Assembly (NCBI RefSeq): GCF_000738175.1
Contig: NZ_JFCH01000007.1
Coordinates: 34,541 to 98,540, forward strand
DNA length: 64,000 nt
Origin: Corynebacterium jeikeium
GTDB lineage: Bacteria > Actinomycetota > Actinomycetes > Mycobacteriales > Mycobacteriaceae
Reading direction: 5' to 3'
How positions within the stretch are numbered: position 1 is the stretch's first letter; each line of letters begins with the position of its first letter. The notes below the pieces were generated by a model. It saw nothing but the letters and a program-made list of their open reading frames with translations. It had not been told where the DNA came from and searched no databases. A program made the translations under genes and the position numbers. Below are positions 24,265 to 33,947 of the stretch, piece after piece.

Positions 24265-26633
24265 TAGCGCTCGCCTCCGCCCCCGCCGTCGGCCTGGGTG
24301 TCGGCCTCGCTGTTGGCTCGGCCGTCGGCATTCTCGCGGCTTTCTTCGACACGTCGCATCAGCTCCGCGAAAGGCAGGTTCCGCTGACGTGCGGGAGCCT
24401 CACCGGGGCGCTGGGCGGGCACGGGGGCGATGGCGTCCACACCAGAAAGTTCCGCAACCGTCACCCGCGACGAACGGGCAGCAGGGGCTGCCTCGTGCGG
24501 CGAGGATTCCAGCTTCTCGTTGTGCCCAACCTTTTCCGATAGGCGCTTGACCCACTTTGGCGTCCACCAATTGTCGGTGCCCAGCAGGTGCATGACGGAT
24601 GGGACGAGGAGCATGCGGATGATTGTGGCGTCGAGTAGTAGCGCGATCACCATGCCGAAGGCGATGTACTTCATCATCACGATCGAGGAGAACCCGAAGG
24701 CGCCGCAGACCACGATCATGATTAGCGCGGCGGCGGTGATGATGCTGCCGGTGGTGGCTGTGCCGAAGCGGATCGCTTGATCCGTCGACGCACCCCGGGC
24801 GCGGGCCTCCACCATGCGGGAGACCAGGAATATCTCATAGTCGGTCGAGAGGCCGAAGACGATGGCGATGATCAGCACCAGTACCGGGGAGGTCAGCGGC
24901 CCGGCGGTGAAGTTAAACATGCCCGCGCCGTGGCCGTCGACGAAGATCAACGTCAGCAGGCCGAGGGTTGCGCCGGTGCCCAGGATGTTCATGATCACAG
25001 CCTTGGCCGGAATGATCAGCGAGCCGAAGATCATGGCCATCAGAACGAAGCTGACAAGCACGATATACAGCAACATCCACGGCAGTTTCTCGAACAGCGC
25101 GTCGATGGATTCGACCTCCAGGGCCGGAGTGCCGGCGACGTACACGTTGGCGCCGTCGACGTTGATGTCCTCCAGAGCGTTGACAATGCGGTCATTGTCA
25201 TCGCGGTCGGCAATGCCGGTGGACAGCACCGTCACGTCGTCCTTCGTGGGGCGCGAGACCTGGAACGGGGCCGTCAGTCCCGGAATCGCGTTGGCCTCCT
25301 TGTAGACCGCAGCCACGGTCTTGGAATCGCCCTCGATGACCAGCTTGATCGGGTCGGTGCGGAACTGCGGGAACTTCTCGGTGAACTCCTCCTGGTTCAC
25401 GCGCGTCTGGTTCGACGGCGGCAGGTAGGTCTCGTTCATGCCACCCAGCTTGATGCCCGCAATCGGCACCGCCATCAGCAGCATGCCGCCGACGATCACG
25501 ACCGTAAACAGCTTCGAGTGGCGCATGGCGAAGGCTGGGATGCGGCCCCAAATGCCTGCAACCTGCTCGGAGCGACGGCGGGTCCGCTTCTTCTTAAACG
25601 ACCACTTGTCGATGTTCGGCCCCAGCATCGCGAAGATACTCGGCAGCACAGCCACGGAAAGCAGTGCGGCCAGACCCACCGCGGAGATCGCGCCGAAGGC
25701 CACGGACTTCAGGAAGGCCTGCGGGAAGATGAACAAACCGGACAGCGCAACGGCCACCATCGCTGCAGAGAAGACCACGGTCTTGCCCGCGGTGGCGGTG
25801 GTGTTGCGCACGGCGGTGCGAGTGTCGTGGCCCTCCGCCATCTCCTCGCGGAAGCGGGAGACCATGAACAGGCCGTAGTCGATGGCCAGGCCCAGGCCCA
25901 GCAGCGTGACCACGGACTGCGCGAACACGTTGATCTGCGTGAAGCTAGCCAGGATCGCCAGCACACCCATGGAGCCCAGGATCGACAGGCCGCCCACCAG
26001 CAGCGGCATAAATGCGGCGATCAGGCCGCCGAAAACGATCAGCAGTAGCAGGCCCACGGCGGGCAGCGCGTAGATCTCGGCACGGTGAATATCGCCGGCC
26101 ATGCCCTCGTCCAGGGAGTCCGAAACCGCCGTGGCGCCGGCGATCTTCACATCCACGCCCGGGGCACTGATGGCCCGCAGGTCGTCCTCGATCTTGCGGA
26201 AGTTGATCAGCACATCGTCTTCGATGCCCTGTAGACCGATGGAGGCGAAGGCCGCGGTGCCGTCCGGGTTGGCCATGGCCGCCGGGCCGCGGTTGAAGTA
26301 GCTGGTCACACCCCCGATCTCGTCGGGGTGATCCTTGCGCAGCTGCTCGATCTGCTGGGTTATGGACTGCTTGACCTCGTCCGAAGTCGCAGACCCCGGC
26401 TTATCGCCGGTGACCATCAGGATGACGTCCCCGTTGGCGTCACGACCAAAAACCTCTTGCTCGATCTGCGCAGCCTTCGTCGACTGCGAGTTCGGGTCGT
26501 CCCACCCCTCCTGGCTCATCCGGTCGGCCAGTTTCAGCCCAGCGACGACATACAGCACCAGGATCGCCGCGATGATCACCAGAGGGATCAGCCGGCGGAA
26601 CCGGTAGGCGACATCGCCCCAAGAGCTAAACAA
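24264..26633 (-). CDS. MmpL-family exporter, MmpL3/CmpL type (trehalose monocorynomycolate transport)
   Basis: 789 aa RND-family transporter. Two halves each have a large periplasmic loop and a helix bundle; the proton-relay Asp-Tyr pairs are visible in GLAIDYGLFMVSRF and GLSTDYEIFLVSRM. The C-terminal tail of about 100 residues is hydrophilic. Gene order (mmpL, trmB, unknown, pckG) matches the mmpL3 region of Mycobacterium and the cmpL locus of C. glutamicum, whose products export trehalose monomycolate to the periplasm, where the mycolyltransferases at 1.9 and 3.5 kb use it. It is first in a coupled run with UPF0104. A variant dispersed motif lies antisense at 26434. Confidence 0.92.
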   Translation of the reverse strand: MFSSWGDVAYRFRRLIPLVIIAAILVLYVVAGLKLADRMSQEGWDDPNSQSTKAAQIEQEVFGRDANGDVILMVTGDKPGSATSDEVKQSITQQIEQLRKDHPDEIGGVTSYFNRGPAAMANPDGTAAFASIGLQGIEDDVLINFRKIEDDLRAISAPGVDVKIAGATAVSDSLDEGMAGDIHRAEIYALPAVGLLLLIVFGGLIAAFMPLLVGGLSILGSMGVLAILASFTQINVFAQSVVTLLGLGLAIDYGLFMVSRFREEMAEGHDTRTAVRNTTATAGKTVVFSAAMVAVALSGLFIFPQAFLKSVAFGAISAVGLAALLSVAVLPSIFAMLGPNIDKWSFKKKRTRRRSEQVAGIWGRIPAFAMRHSKLFTVVIVGGMLLMAVPIAGIKLGGMNETYLPPSNQTRVNQEEFTEKFPQFRTDPIKLVIEGDSKTVAAVYKEANAIPGLTAPFQVSRPTKDDVTVLSTGIADRDDNDRIVNALEDINVDGANVYVAGTPALEVESIDALFEKLPWMLLYIVLVSFVLMAMIFGSLIIPAKAVIMNILGTGATLGLLTLIFVDGHGAGMFNFTAGPLTSPVLVLIIAIVFGLSTDYEIFLVSRMVEARARGASTDQAIRFGTATTGSIITAAALIMIVVCGAFGFSSIVMMKYIAFGMVIALLLDATIIRMLLVPSVMHLLGTDNWWTPKWVKRLSEKVGHNEKLESSPHEAAPAARSSRVTVAELSGVDAIAPVPAQRPGEAPARQRNLPFAELMRRVEESRENADGRANSEADTQADGGGGGER
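26434..26454 (+). repeat. Dispersed motif copy, variant (+ orientation) in mmpL
   Basis: TTGGCGTCACGACC followed by AAAAACC. The same ACCAAA tail variant as at 9584 and 27786; antisense to mmpL. A weaker match. Confidence 0.5.
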
Positions 26634-26720
26634 CGTGAGTGGTCCTTTCTATAACGCCAGAATTCCCTCTAGTCTACGAATCCGACCAGGGCGAACAGCA
26701 AATTTTCCGGGGCGTGTTAG

Positions 26721-27476
26721 CTATTTCTTCCGCCACAGGTACTCGCGGATGATGTGTTCCTTGTCCAGGCCCTTGCCCTCGAACTTGGTGATTACCTGGC
26801 GGTCCGTCAGCTGTGGAATGTCCGACTGGTCCTCGGGCCAGCCCAGGTATTCCAGCTGCTCTTCGATCTCCACCAGCTCTTCGATCCACTCTGCGTAGTC
26901 CGCGTGGTCGGTGGCGATATGCAGAATGCCGCCCGGCTTGAGGCGGGAGGCGATCAGGTGCAGCGTGCCGGATTGCACGATGCGTCGCTTGTGGTGGCGG
27001 GCCTTGGGCCACGGATCCGGGAAGTAGATGCGCACGCCGGACAGCGACTCGGGTGCGAACATGCGCTGCAGGACTTCTACGCCGTCGCCGCGGATCATGC
27101 GCACGTTGTGAATGTCGCCGCGCACCACGGAACCCAGCAGCTTGGCCAGCCCGGGGCGGTAAAGCTCGACGGCGACGATGTTCTTTTCCGCCTCCAGCGG
27201 CGCCATCGCGGCGGTCGAGGTGCCCGTCCCGGAGCCAATTTCCACAATTGTTTCGGCATCGCGGCCGAACCATTCGGGCAGGTCAATGACCTCGTCGGCG
27301 AGGACTTTGCCCAGTTTAGGCCAGTGTTCGTTCCATAGGGCCTCCTGGTTGTCGGTCAGGGTGCCGCGCCGGAAGCTAAAGTTTCCCAGTCGCGGATAGT
27401 CGCGACCGTCGTTAAACTCTGTCTGTAGTGGGCGGCCTGGGGGAAGGCTGCCTGGCGTGTTATCGGAATTATTCAT
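26721..27476 (-). CDS. trmB: tRNA (guanine-N7-)-methyltransferase TrmB
   Basis: About 251 aa. SAM-dependent methylation of G46 in tRNA. SAM-binding [15 protein letters not shown] lies near residue 85; the TrmB blocks [21 protein letters not shown] and [12 protein letters not shown] are unmistakable. The open frame runs far upstream to 28499 but is there only the antisense of the next gene; I set the start at ATG 27476 (MNNSDN), and an ATG at 27485 is equally possible. Position between mmpL and pckG is conserved in Corynebacteriales. A 61-nt gap separates it from the divergent gene. Confidence 0.92.
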   Translation of the reverse strand: MNNSDNTPGSLPPGRPLQTEFNDGRDYPRLGNFSFRRGTLTDNQEALWNEHWPKLGKVLADEVIDLPEWFGRDAETIVEIGSGTGTSTAAMAPLEAEKNIVAVELYRPGLAKLLGSVVRGDIHNVRMIRGDGVEVLQRMFAPESLSGVRIYFPDPWPKARHHKRRIVQSGTLHLIASRLKPGGILHIATDHADYAEWIEELVEIEEQLEYLGWPEDQSDIPQLTDRQVITKFEGKGLDKEHIIREYLWRKK

Positions 27477-27537
27477 CCAGACCATTCTTGCAGATGGCCT
27501 GCGGAATGTCTTAAGCCAAGTGGGGGACTTAACAAAG

Positions 27538-28527
27538 ATGTTGAAGACCATTTCGGTCATTGGCCCGGATGCGCGCGCGGTCGCCGAGTGCGCCGCGCAG
27601 TTGCGCACGCGGGTGGAAGCTAAGGCAAGCACCAGCACGGCGGGGGAGCGCTTCGAGGTTGTGGAGGGCGCCGGCCCAGAGCAGCACCCCGACATCGTCG
27701 TTGCGGTGGTGGGGCACGCCAGCGCGGAGGATCGCGAGGTCGCCCGGGCCATCGCGCAGGCTATGGGCGTGGTGTTGCTCTGGCCCTTTGGTAGTGACGC
27801 CCCCTCGTCTGAATGGGGCCACACCCCAGGCTGGGTCTGGTGCGAGGACGTGGACGAGGTGTGCGGGTGGATCCGGGCGCTGGGCGTGGATGTAAACGAG
27901 TGGGAGGTGCAGGCGCGCCGGGCGGATGCCGAGCGGCTGGACCGGGTGCGTATCGCCACGCGGCTCAGCGCGACCCGGATCGCCCAGGAAGTGCTGGAGG
28001 ATACCGACGCTGCTGACCAGGCGCGCGACGCTAGTGGAGCTAGGCGAGTTAGGGGAGCTCGGGGCGCTTGGGGTGCTAGTGCTGCTAGGGGTGCCGACAG
28101 GTTCGAGTATCTGCATGCTGCATTCATGGCGCGTTTGCGCTTGGCGGTACTGGAGCAGGGAGTGGTCTTCCCCGCACTTCCGGAAGCACAGGAGGAAGTC
28201 CCGGCTCGGCCGTCTGCTGTGGTGGGCTCGCGGGCGAGTGTGGTGCTGGCCGCCGCGGCCGGCCTGGCAGCGGGGCTCGGGTTGGGAACTATGGTCGGCC
28301 GACTCTCTGGGCCGGTGGCCGGCGTGATAGTCGGTGTGCTGGTGACCCTGGCAGTGTTGGGGGCGCGGCTGGTCATGCTGCGCTCTGAGGCGCTGAAAGC
28401 CCGCGCCGCCAAGGAGGACGCGGCCTTGCGACAGCATTGGGCGACGGTGGTGACGGAGGTGGTCACCCGGCTGGAGATCCCGCCGGTGGCACCCCGCATC
28501 CGCAGCCTTGCGATGGAGGCGAACTGA
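27538..28527 (+). CDS. Corynebacterial protein with C-terminal membrane hairpin, unknown function
   Basis: About 329 aa. The N-terminal part (residues 1-125) is a soluble alpha/beta-looking domain starting [18 protein letters not shown] low-complexity Gly/Ala/Arg segment of variable look (residues about 160-185) follows. Two membrane helices are at about residues 235-285 ([20 protein letters not shown] and [17 protein letters not shown]), then a basic tail. Earlier starts to 27457 exist; ATG 27538 gives the domain a natural beginning. It is divergent from trmB and coupled to the next gene by a TGATG overlap. It may be the positional counterpart of mycobacterial Rv0207c, but I cannot show homology. 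It contains a dispersed motif copy at 27786. Confidence 0.78.
   Translation: MLKTISVIGPDARAVAECAAQLRTRVEAKASTSTAGERFEVVEGAGPEQHPDIVVAVVGHASAEDREVARAIAQAMGVVLLWPFGSDAPSSEWGHTPGWVWCEDVDEVCGWIRALGVDVNEWEVQARRADAERLDRVRIATRLSATRIAQEVLEDTDAADQARDASGARRVRGARGAWGASAARGADRFEYLHAAFMARLRLAVLEQGVVFPALPEAQEEVPARPSAVVGSRASVVLAAAAGLAAGLGLGTMVGRLSGPVAGVIVGVLVTLAVLGARLVMLRSEALKARAAKEDAALRQHWATVVTEVVTRLEIPPVAPRIRSLAMEAN
27786..27804 (-). repeat. Dispersed motif copy (- orientation)
   Basis: On the - strand: GGGGCGTCACTACCAAAG. The ACCAAA tail variant; antisense within the unknown gene at 27538 (codons for FGSDAP). Confidence 0.68.
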
Positions 28528-29219
28528 TGGGTGAACTAATGGGTGCCGGCATGTTTGATTTCCCGGATGACGGGCTCAATGGGGCAGGCGGTGCCGGGGG
28601 TGCTGTTCCGCAGAACCCTCTGGCAGATCTGATTGGCAGCCACGAGTTGCACGAGCTACACGGTGGCGCGCCGGGCACCGTGGGTGGGCTGACTGACGGG
28701 CTCGGCGGAGTGGGAGAAGGTGGCGGAATTACCGGGGGCGGCAGCGGCCTGACTGTCGAGTACGGCGGGCGCGAATACTTCGTGGATGAACTCAACTCTC
28801 ACGACCCGAATGCCCACGACCCCAACCGGGCGCCCGGCCAGCGCAATGGTGACAACTCTGGCGCCCATGCTGGCGCCCGCCCTGAAAGCCAATCTAGCGC
28901 CAGCCCGGGGAGCAACTCGAGCGCCGACCCAGGTGCCGGCCCAGGCGCCCGCTCGTGGCACGGCAGCGGAGGCGTGGAAGAGTCCGTCACCATCGCCGAC
29001 GACCAGGGGATGAGCATCCTTAGCGATACGGACGGCGACGGCAAGGTGGACTACGTCTCTTCAGTTTCCTACGACGGACAATGGTCAGCCTGGCGGTGGA
29101 TAGAGACCGGTGAGGCTGAAGGGGCGTCAGAAAGAAAGAACAGCAATACCCCCGATACGGGGAACAATCAATGGCAGGCAGATGCCTGGAAATGCGTTGA
29201 TCGGGGGGAATGGGGTTAG
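28527..29219 (+). CDS. DUF6802-like protein with a DxDxDG calcium-type loop
   Basis: 230 aa. The start ATG overlaps the previous stop (TGATG), so translation is coupled. The N-terminal 75 residues are Gly-rich and disordered; a small domain [14 protein letters not shown] follows, then a Ser/Ala/Pro/Gly linker and a second block with [47 protein letters not shown] is an EF-hand/dockerin-like calcium-binding loop. The closing part ([14 protein letters not shown]) contains a Cys. No signal peptide is visible. The family is known to me mainly from corynebacteria, without function. A dispersed motif encodes part of the C-terminal linker. Confidence 0.75.
   Translation: MGELMGAGMFDFPDDGLNGAGGAGGAVPQNPLADLIGSHELHELHGGAPGTVGGLTDGLGGVGEGGGITGGGSGLTVEYGGREYFVDELNSHDPNAHDPNRAPGQRNGDNSGAHAGARPESQSSASPGSNSSADPGAGPGARSWHGSGGVEESVTIADDQGMSILSDTDGDGKVDYVSSVSYDGQWSAWRWIETGEAEGASERKNSNTPDTGNNQWQADAWKCVDRGEWG
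29121..29143 (+). repeat. Dispersed motif copy (+ orientation)
   Basis: GGGGCGTCAGAAAGAAAG followed by AACAG. Sense orientation within the DUF6802-like gene (GASERKNS). A near-perfect match including the tail. Confidence 0.8.
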
Positions 29220-29497
29220 CCGGGGTGTGATGTACAACCACTGGCCACGGAACCAAACCACGGCCCCGGCGCTTCACGATAGTCTGGGGGCGGAAGGGAT
29301 ACCTGTGTCTTTGCGCAGACCCGGATAATTACAGATCACAGCTATATTGAATGCCCAAAAACCGCAGGATTTAGTAGAGTTAATAATGAATACAACCGGG
29401 TTTGAACTGGAAGTTTAAACCGACGGTCGGCTATTGAATGCTTGTGCATATTTGGCCGGGCCGGGTTGTGGGACACAAACACGTAGGGAGAAAATCG

Positions 29498-31318
29498 ATG
29501 ACCATTCGAGGGCTTGTCGGCGAGGCGCCCACCAAGAACCAGGAAATGCTGAACTGGATCGAGGAGGCCGTGGAGCTCTTCCAGCCAGAATCAGTCGTGT
29601 TCTGTGATGGCTCCGAGGAGGAGTGGAACCAGCTGGCAGAGCAGCTGGTCGAGCACGGCACCCTGATCAAGCTGGATGAAAAGGCGCAGCCGAACTCCTT
29701 CCTGGCACGCTCCAACCCGGCCGACGTTGCGCGTGTGGAGTCCCGCACCTTCATCTGCTCCAAGACCGAGGAAGACGCCGGCCCCACCAACAACTGGATG
29801 GATCCGGAGCAGATGCGCGCCGAGATGCGCGAGCACTTCTCCGGCTCCATGAAGGGCCGCCGCATGTACATCGTGCCTTTCTGCATGGGGCCGATCACTG
29901 ATCCATCCCCGAAGCTGGGCATCGAGATCACCGACTCCCCGTACGTGGTTATGTCCATGCGCATCATGACCCGCATGGGTAAGGAAGCCCTGGACAAGAT
30001 CGGCGAGAACGGTGAGTTCGTGAAGGGGCTGCACTCCGTGGGTGCTCCGCTGGAGCCGGGGCAGGAAGACTCCACCTGGCCGTGCAACGACACGAAGTAC
30101 ATCACCCAATTCCCGGAGGATCGCGAGATCTGGTCCTACGGCTCCGGCTACGGCGGCAACGCCATCTTGGCTAAGAAGTGCTATGCACTGCGCATCGCCT
30201 CCGCCATGGCGCGCGACGAGGGCTGGATGGCAGAGCACATGCTGATTCTGAAGCTGATCAGCCCGGAGGACAAGGCCTACTACATCTGTGCGGCTTTCCC
30301 ATCCGCGTGTGGCAAGACCAACCTGGCCATGATCCAGCCGACCATTCCGGGCTGGCGTGCAGAGGTCGTCGGCGACGACATCGCATGGTTGCACTTCGGC
30401 GAGGACGGCCGCCTGTACGCCGTGAACCCGGAGAACGGCTTCTTCGGCGTGGCGCCGGGCACCAACTACGCCTCCAACCCGATCGCCATGAAGTCCATGG
30501 AGCCGGGCAACACCCTGTACACCAACGTGGCTCTGACCGATGACAACAACGTCTGGTGGGAGTCCAAGGAAGGCGAGCCGCAGCACCTCATTGACTGGCT
30601 GGGTAACGAGTGGACCCCGGATTCCGGCAACAAGGCCGCACACCCGAACTCCCGCTACTGCGTGCCGATCGAGCAGTGCCCGGTTGCCGCACCGGAGTTC
30701 AATGACCCGAAGGGCGTGCCGGTTTCCGCCATTCTGTTCGGCGGTCGCCGTGCAGACACCGTGCCTTTGATTACTCAGGCTCGCGACTGGAACCACGCCA
30801 CCTTCATCGGTGCCACCCTGGCTTCCGGCCAGACCGCCGCTGCAGCCGAGGCTGCCGTTGGCTCCCTGCGCCACGACCCGATGGCTATGCTGCCGTTCAT
30901 CGGCTACAACGCCGGTGACTACCTGCAGCACTGGATTGACATGGGCAACAAGGGCGGCGACAAGATGCCAGAGGTCTTCCTGGTGAACTGGTTCCGCCGT
31001 GGCGAGGACGGCCGCTTCCTGTGGCCGGGCTTCGGCGAGAACTCCCGCGTGCTGAAGTGGATCGTTGACCGCATCGAGGGCCGCGTGGAGGCCGACGAGA
31101 CCGTCGTTGGCTACACCGCCCGCTACGAGGACATCGACACCGAGGGCCTGAAGGAGACCGAGGAGGACATCCGCGAGGCGCTGGCCGTGAACCCGGCTGA
31201 CTGGGAGCGCGACCTGGCCGACAACGAGGAATGGCTGAAGTTCCTGGGTCCGAAGGTTCCGTCCGAGGTCTGGGACGAGTTCCAGGGTCTGAAGGATCGC
31301 GTGCAGGCTGCGAAGTAG
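29498..31318 (+). CDS. pckG: Phosphoenolpyruvate carboxykinase (GTP)
   Basis: 606 aa. It converts oxaloacetate and GTP to phosphoenolpyruvate, CO2 and GDP, for gluconeogenesis from acids and fatty-acid products. Kinase-1a P-loop [12 protein letters not shown] with the hyper-reactive Cys, kinase-2 GDDIAWL, substrate block [13 protein letters not shown], and the C-terminal [10 protein letters not shown] and FLVNWFRRG are all present. I start at ATG 29498 (GGGAG 8 nt upstream; MTIRGL is the family's usual start) rather than 29438. An intrinsic terminator follows. It fits with the fadBA genes in a lipid-using lifestyle (inference). Confidence 0.97.
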   Translation: MTIRGLVGEAPTKNQEMLNWIEEAVELFQPESVVFCDGSEEEWNQLAEQLVEHGTLIKLDEKAQPNSFLARSNPADVARVESRTFICSKTEEDAGPTNNWMDPEQMRAEMREHFSGSMKGRRMYIVPFCMGPITDPSPKLGIEITDSPYVVMSMRIMTRMGKEALDKIGENGEFVKGLHSVGAPLEPGQEDSTWPCNDTKYITQFPEDREIWSYGSGYGGNAILAKKCYALRIASAMARDEGWMAEHMLILKLISPEDKAYYICAAFPSACGKTNLAMIQPTIPGWRAEVVGDDIAWLHFGEDGRLYAVNPENGFFGVAPGTNYASNPIAMKSMEPGNTLYTNVALTDDNNVWWESKEGEPQHLIDWLGNEWTPDSGNKAAHPNSRYCVPIEQCPVAAPEFNDPKGVPVSAILFGGRRADTVPLITQARDWNHATFIGATLASGQTAAAAEAAVGSLRHDPMAMLPFIGYNAGDYLQHWIDMGNKGGDKMPEVFLVNWFRRGEDGRFLWPGFGENSRVLKWIVDRIEGRVEADETVVGYTARYEDIDTEGLKETEEDIREALAVNPADWERDLADNEEWLKFLGPKVPSEVWDEFQGLKDRVQAAK

Positions 31319-31431
31319 CTGTTTAGGCGCTGCGCCTGATGGCGAGGCGCTGCGTAGCGCTAGTGGCTCGCGTGCAGTGCTGGTAGCTCGCGTCCGCGAG
31401 CGTGCTGGCGCTAGGCGCTGAACTAGGCGAG

Positions 31432-31470
31432 GCGCCGGGAGGAGAACCTTCCCGGCGCTTTCTTTATGCC
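31432..31470 (+). terminator. Terminator downstream of pckG
   Basis: Arms GCGCCGGGAGG and CCTTCCCGGCGC (one bulge), then TTTCTTTAT. Confidence 0.75.
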
Positions 31471-31566
31471 TAGGCCTCTGGGGGCTGTGTTTGTTAAACC
31501 GTCCCAGCGCCGTTTCTGCGCGCCGCGCCGCCACTTCCTCCCTCGGTTAACTCCAGGGCTAGGGTC

Positions 31567-31692
31567 AAATGTCGGAAAAGTTGCAAAACGTAATTCTCGG
31601 CGCACACCTCTGGTTGAAGAAAACGCTCTGACCAGGCATTTTATGTAGATGAAAAATGTGCCCAATAACGTTTTGCAACTTTTACGACATTT
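31567..31692. mobile_element. MITE-like hairpin element, copy 1 (126 bp)
   Basis: The two ends form inverted repeats of about 29 bp starting AAATGTCGG and ending CGACATTT, with two or three mismatches; inside are a CTGGT...ACCAG mini-stem and a conserved stretch around ATTTTATGTAGATGAA. A second copy of identical length and orientation is at 33453, on the other side of the lipoprotein gene. There is no transposase in the window. It could be a miniature transposon, or a structured RNA or terminator cassette. Confidence 0.7.
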
Positions 31693-31797
31693 AAGCCGAA
31701 GTCCCAGCCGACTGGGAGCACGACCAGGCTCACGGCGTGGCGGTTGACCTACGCGCCGGCGCGGATTGCCGCAACAAACACCGCCAGGGCGGTGTAG

Positions 31798-33147
31798 TTA
31801 GCCGAAGAAATGGGTCCGCTCGCGGGTGATGAATGCACCCTTGCCAGTATTAGAGTTCCAGCAGGTCAGGCCCTCATAGGCGGAGTGACAGGCGTAGCGG
31901 CCATAATAGACAGTGGTGCCGTAGGGGACGGTTTCTGTTGGTGCGTGGTCATTGATATCTGCACCTTGGGGAAAATACGCGGGAGGGTCGTTCTTAGACC
32001 CAACAGTCTGAGCGTCGACTTTCACCCACCAGTTAGCGTATTGTCCTGACTTTCCGTGGGGTTTGCTTTCCCGGTATGACGCGACACCACAGTTCAACGA
32101 ATCTTTCTGGATGTCACAGCCTATATTCTCGCTCGGGGTCTTGAAGACCGCGATATCTCCTAGGCTGTTGTGCTTAATCGTCCGCACCGGACGAGCATCC
32201 GAAGGAATCGGCCCACCGGCCTTCGCGTAAGCGCCTTCGGGGAGGTCCTTACTCGCGGAGGCTGAGGCGTCGCCATCAGGATTGGGTTTGTTGCCTTCCT
32301 TTCTGTCACCCTTCTTCACGTAACCCGCAGGCAGATCGGGATTAGGCTTTTTCCCCTTCTTTTTCTTACTTTTATCCTTGCTATTGGAGCTATCGGATTT
32401 CGCGGAAGATTCGCCGGATCCGAAGTTAGAGCCAGACTGGTTCTTCTTCAGTCCGTTCGCGTCGTCGGTGACGTACCATTCCAACTCAACCTGCTCAGCT
32501 GGAGTGCCCGTGACCTGGCTCCATTCGCTTTTCTCGCCCTCGGTGAGCTGCTCGCCGTCGAAATTGTAATGAATCGTTGGTACTTCCGGGCGCCCGCTTG
32601 TGTAAGACCATTCGTAGATTCCGTCGCCCTCGCTGGAAGCCGCTACGTTAGCCCGAGCTGCAGTGGTTCCCGCGCCCGTCACCAGTTCTTTGTCCACGGC
32701 AAAGGGCTTTCCATCCTGGCCAATTGCAATAAAAGTCACCGGTGAGAAATACTTGCAATCATTCTTGAGCAATAGCTCCGGAACTTCATCATTATTCGCC
32801 TCAATCAGTGCATAGGAATAAGTCCCAGTCGGGTGATAATCGTCGCGTTCGGAATGGTCGCGCTCGTATTTTTCCGGATTATCTAAAACATCCTTGTACG
32901 CATCGATCGCCTGCTGCGTCGGGTCGGCCTTTGCTTCCGCCTTCTCGCCGCTCTTCGCATCGCCCCTATTTGTACTGCTTGCCGCCGTGTTGTCCTGCGG
33001 TTCGTCGCTCGAACAGCTGGTCATTGCTAAAGCCGCTATGGTCATGACGCCCACAGCCCCAACTCGCCACCGACCCCGCTTCGCGTGGACGCCTCCGTGG
33101 CCATTGGTTTTCGAGGTGAGATGGGTGAGGGCGGAGCGCAAACGCAT
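31798..33147 (-). CDS. DUF6636-like secreted lipoprotein, accessory
   Basis: 449 aa. A long basic N-terminus precedes a lipoprotein signal (VGAVGVMTIAALAMTSC, lipobox Cys45), then an acidic linker. The first domain (residues about 75-235) is of unknown fold. A strongly Lys/Ser/Pro-rich linker follows (about 240-300) with two near-repeats, PNPDLPAGYVKKGDRK and PNPDGDASASASKDLPEGAYAK. The C-terminal domain has FKTPSENIGCDI, NCGVASYRE, CHSAYEGLTCWN and FITRERTHFF, the four-Cys pattern of DUF6636-type proteins. The start has AAAGGA about 6 nt upstream. The gene is flanked on both sides by the same 126-bp hairpin element, and base use is more A/T-rich than neighbours, so it may be acquired. Confidence 0.78.
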   Translation of the reverse strand: MRLRSALTHLTSKTNGHGGVHAKRGRWRVGAVGVMTIAALAMTSCSSDEPQDNTAASSTNRGDAKSGEKAEAKADPTQQAIDAYKDVLDNPEKYERDHSERDDYHPTGTYSYALIEANNDEVPELLLKNDCKYFSPVTFIAIGQDGKPFAVDKELVTGAGTTAARANVAASSEGDGIYEWSYTSGRPEVPTIHYNFDGEQLTEGEKSEWSQVTGTPAEQVELEWYVTDDANGLKKNQSGSNFGSGESSAKSDSSNSKDKSKKKKGKKPNPDLPAGYVKKGDRKEGNKPNPDGDASASASKDLPEGAYAKAGGPIPSDARPVRTIKHNSLGDIAVFKTPSENIGCDIQKDSLNCGVASYRESKPHGKSGQYANWWVKVDAQTVGSKNDPPAYFPQGADINDHAPTETVPYGTTVYYGRYACHSAYEGLTCWNSNTGKGAFITRERTHFFG

Positions 33148-33452
33148 GGTGGTCCTTTGCTGGTAGTGAGAATTGCATTAAGTTTCTTAAATAGTACTCA
33201 CACTTCCGCTATTTCCGCTGGGTTTGGCGCGGTCTGCTAGCGCTTGATATTTGCGCCATGCTGTCAGTAATTGCCGAGTTTCCTGGGGTGCTGTGTAGGT
33301 CGGAAAGGGGTGAAGAAAGGACCTAAAGTAGCGATCGGAAGTCTTGCAGGCTTCCTCGGGAGGGGTGGGAGTGGCGGGTTCGTCTTGGCGGGAGGGAGCT
33401 AGCTCCCCCGTGGACGGTTGAACCTGCTCCACGGAGGGGTTCTGGGATGCGG

Positions 33453-33578
33453 AATTGTCGGGAAAGTTGCAAAACGTAAATCTCGGGACACATCTCTGGT
33501 TGCGGAGAAGGCTCTGACCAGGCATTTTATGTAGATGAAAAATGTACCCAATAACGTTTTGCAAATTTTCCGACAATT
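33453..33578. mobile_element. MITE-like hairpin element, copy 2 (126 bp)
   Basis: Same length, orientation and internal sequence as the copy at 31567, with ends AATTGTCGG and CCGACAATT. Relative to copy 1, the third base from each end has changed in both arms so that pairing is kept (A-T to T-A). Confidence 0.72.
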
Positions 33579-33658
33579 AAGCCCCAGTGTTGGGCTTTAT
33601 GGGTGCGCTCGACGGCGCAGAGCGGAGTCAGTCTGGGTGGTTAGAGTGTGCCGAGGGG

Positions 33659-33743
33659 GATCAGGGTGTGCTGGGCGTTGGCCTGGGTAGATCGAGATGT
33701 GCTGGGGTGTCGGCCTGGGTAGATCGAGGTGTGCCGAGGTGCT
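33659..33743. repeat. Tandem repeats, unit about 32 bp, about 2.6 copies
   Basis: Units begin GATC and contain GTGTGCTGGG and GGCCTGGGTA (start positions 33659, 33690 and 33722). Imperfect; no coding sense. Confidence 0.7.
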
Positions 33744-33765
33744 GAAAATGGGGCTTCAGGGGCGG

Positions 33766-33892
33766 AAATGTCGCTAGAACGGGAATGCGCAACCGTGTGC
33801 CATGGGCACCCTCCCAGCCGCAAGTCGCTGACCTGCTGGTTTGCGGTAGTGCAAATTGTTTGCAGTAACGCATTCCCGTTCTAGCGACATTT
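33766..33892. mobile_element. Hairpin element 3 (127 bp), same termini but different interior
   Basis: Perfect 24-bp inverted repeats, AAATGTCGCTAGAACGGGAA... and its complement, ending CGACATTT. The interior carries smaller palindromes (GTGCCATGGGCAC; CCGCAA...TTGCGG). Ends and length match elements 1 and 2; the rest does not. Confidence 0.65.
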
Positions 33893-33947
33893 GAACTGAA
33901 GGCCTGGCGGCCACCATGCCAGCCAGACCGCCAAACCAGTTAGTCCC

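Larger units (their letters stand above)
31319..31797. other. Intergenic accessory stretch with hairpin element 1
   Basis: About 480 nt. It holds GCGCTAG/GGCGCTG-rich sequence just after pckG, a terminator, and the 126-bp palindromic element 1. Short ORFs over 31423-31665 have no family features and cross the element; I do not call them. Confidence 0.6.
33148..33947. other. 800-nt region without a credible gene
   Basis: It contains hairpin element 2, a run of 32-bp tandem repeats and hairpin element 3. The short ORFs at 33187-33576, 33641-33823 and 33661-33873 cross these repeats and show no protein family features. Confidence 0.65.

Noticed and set aside
27477..28499. Long N-terminal extension of trmB on the - strand
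   Set aside because: Low-complexity Ser/Ala/Thr sequence antisense to the gene at 27538; TrmB proteins of this group start near MNNSDN.
31423..31665. ORF over the pckG downstream region
   Set aside because: It spans a terminator and hairpin element 1, with no protein features.
33187..33576. 129-aa ORF on the - strand
   Set aside because: It starts inside hairpin element 2 and has no family features or ribosome binding site.
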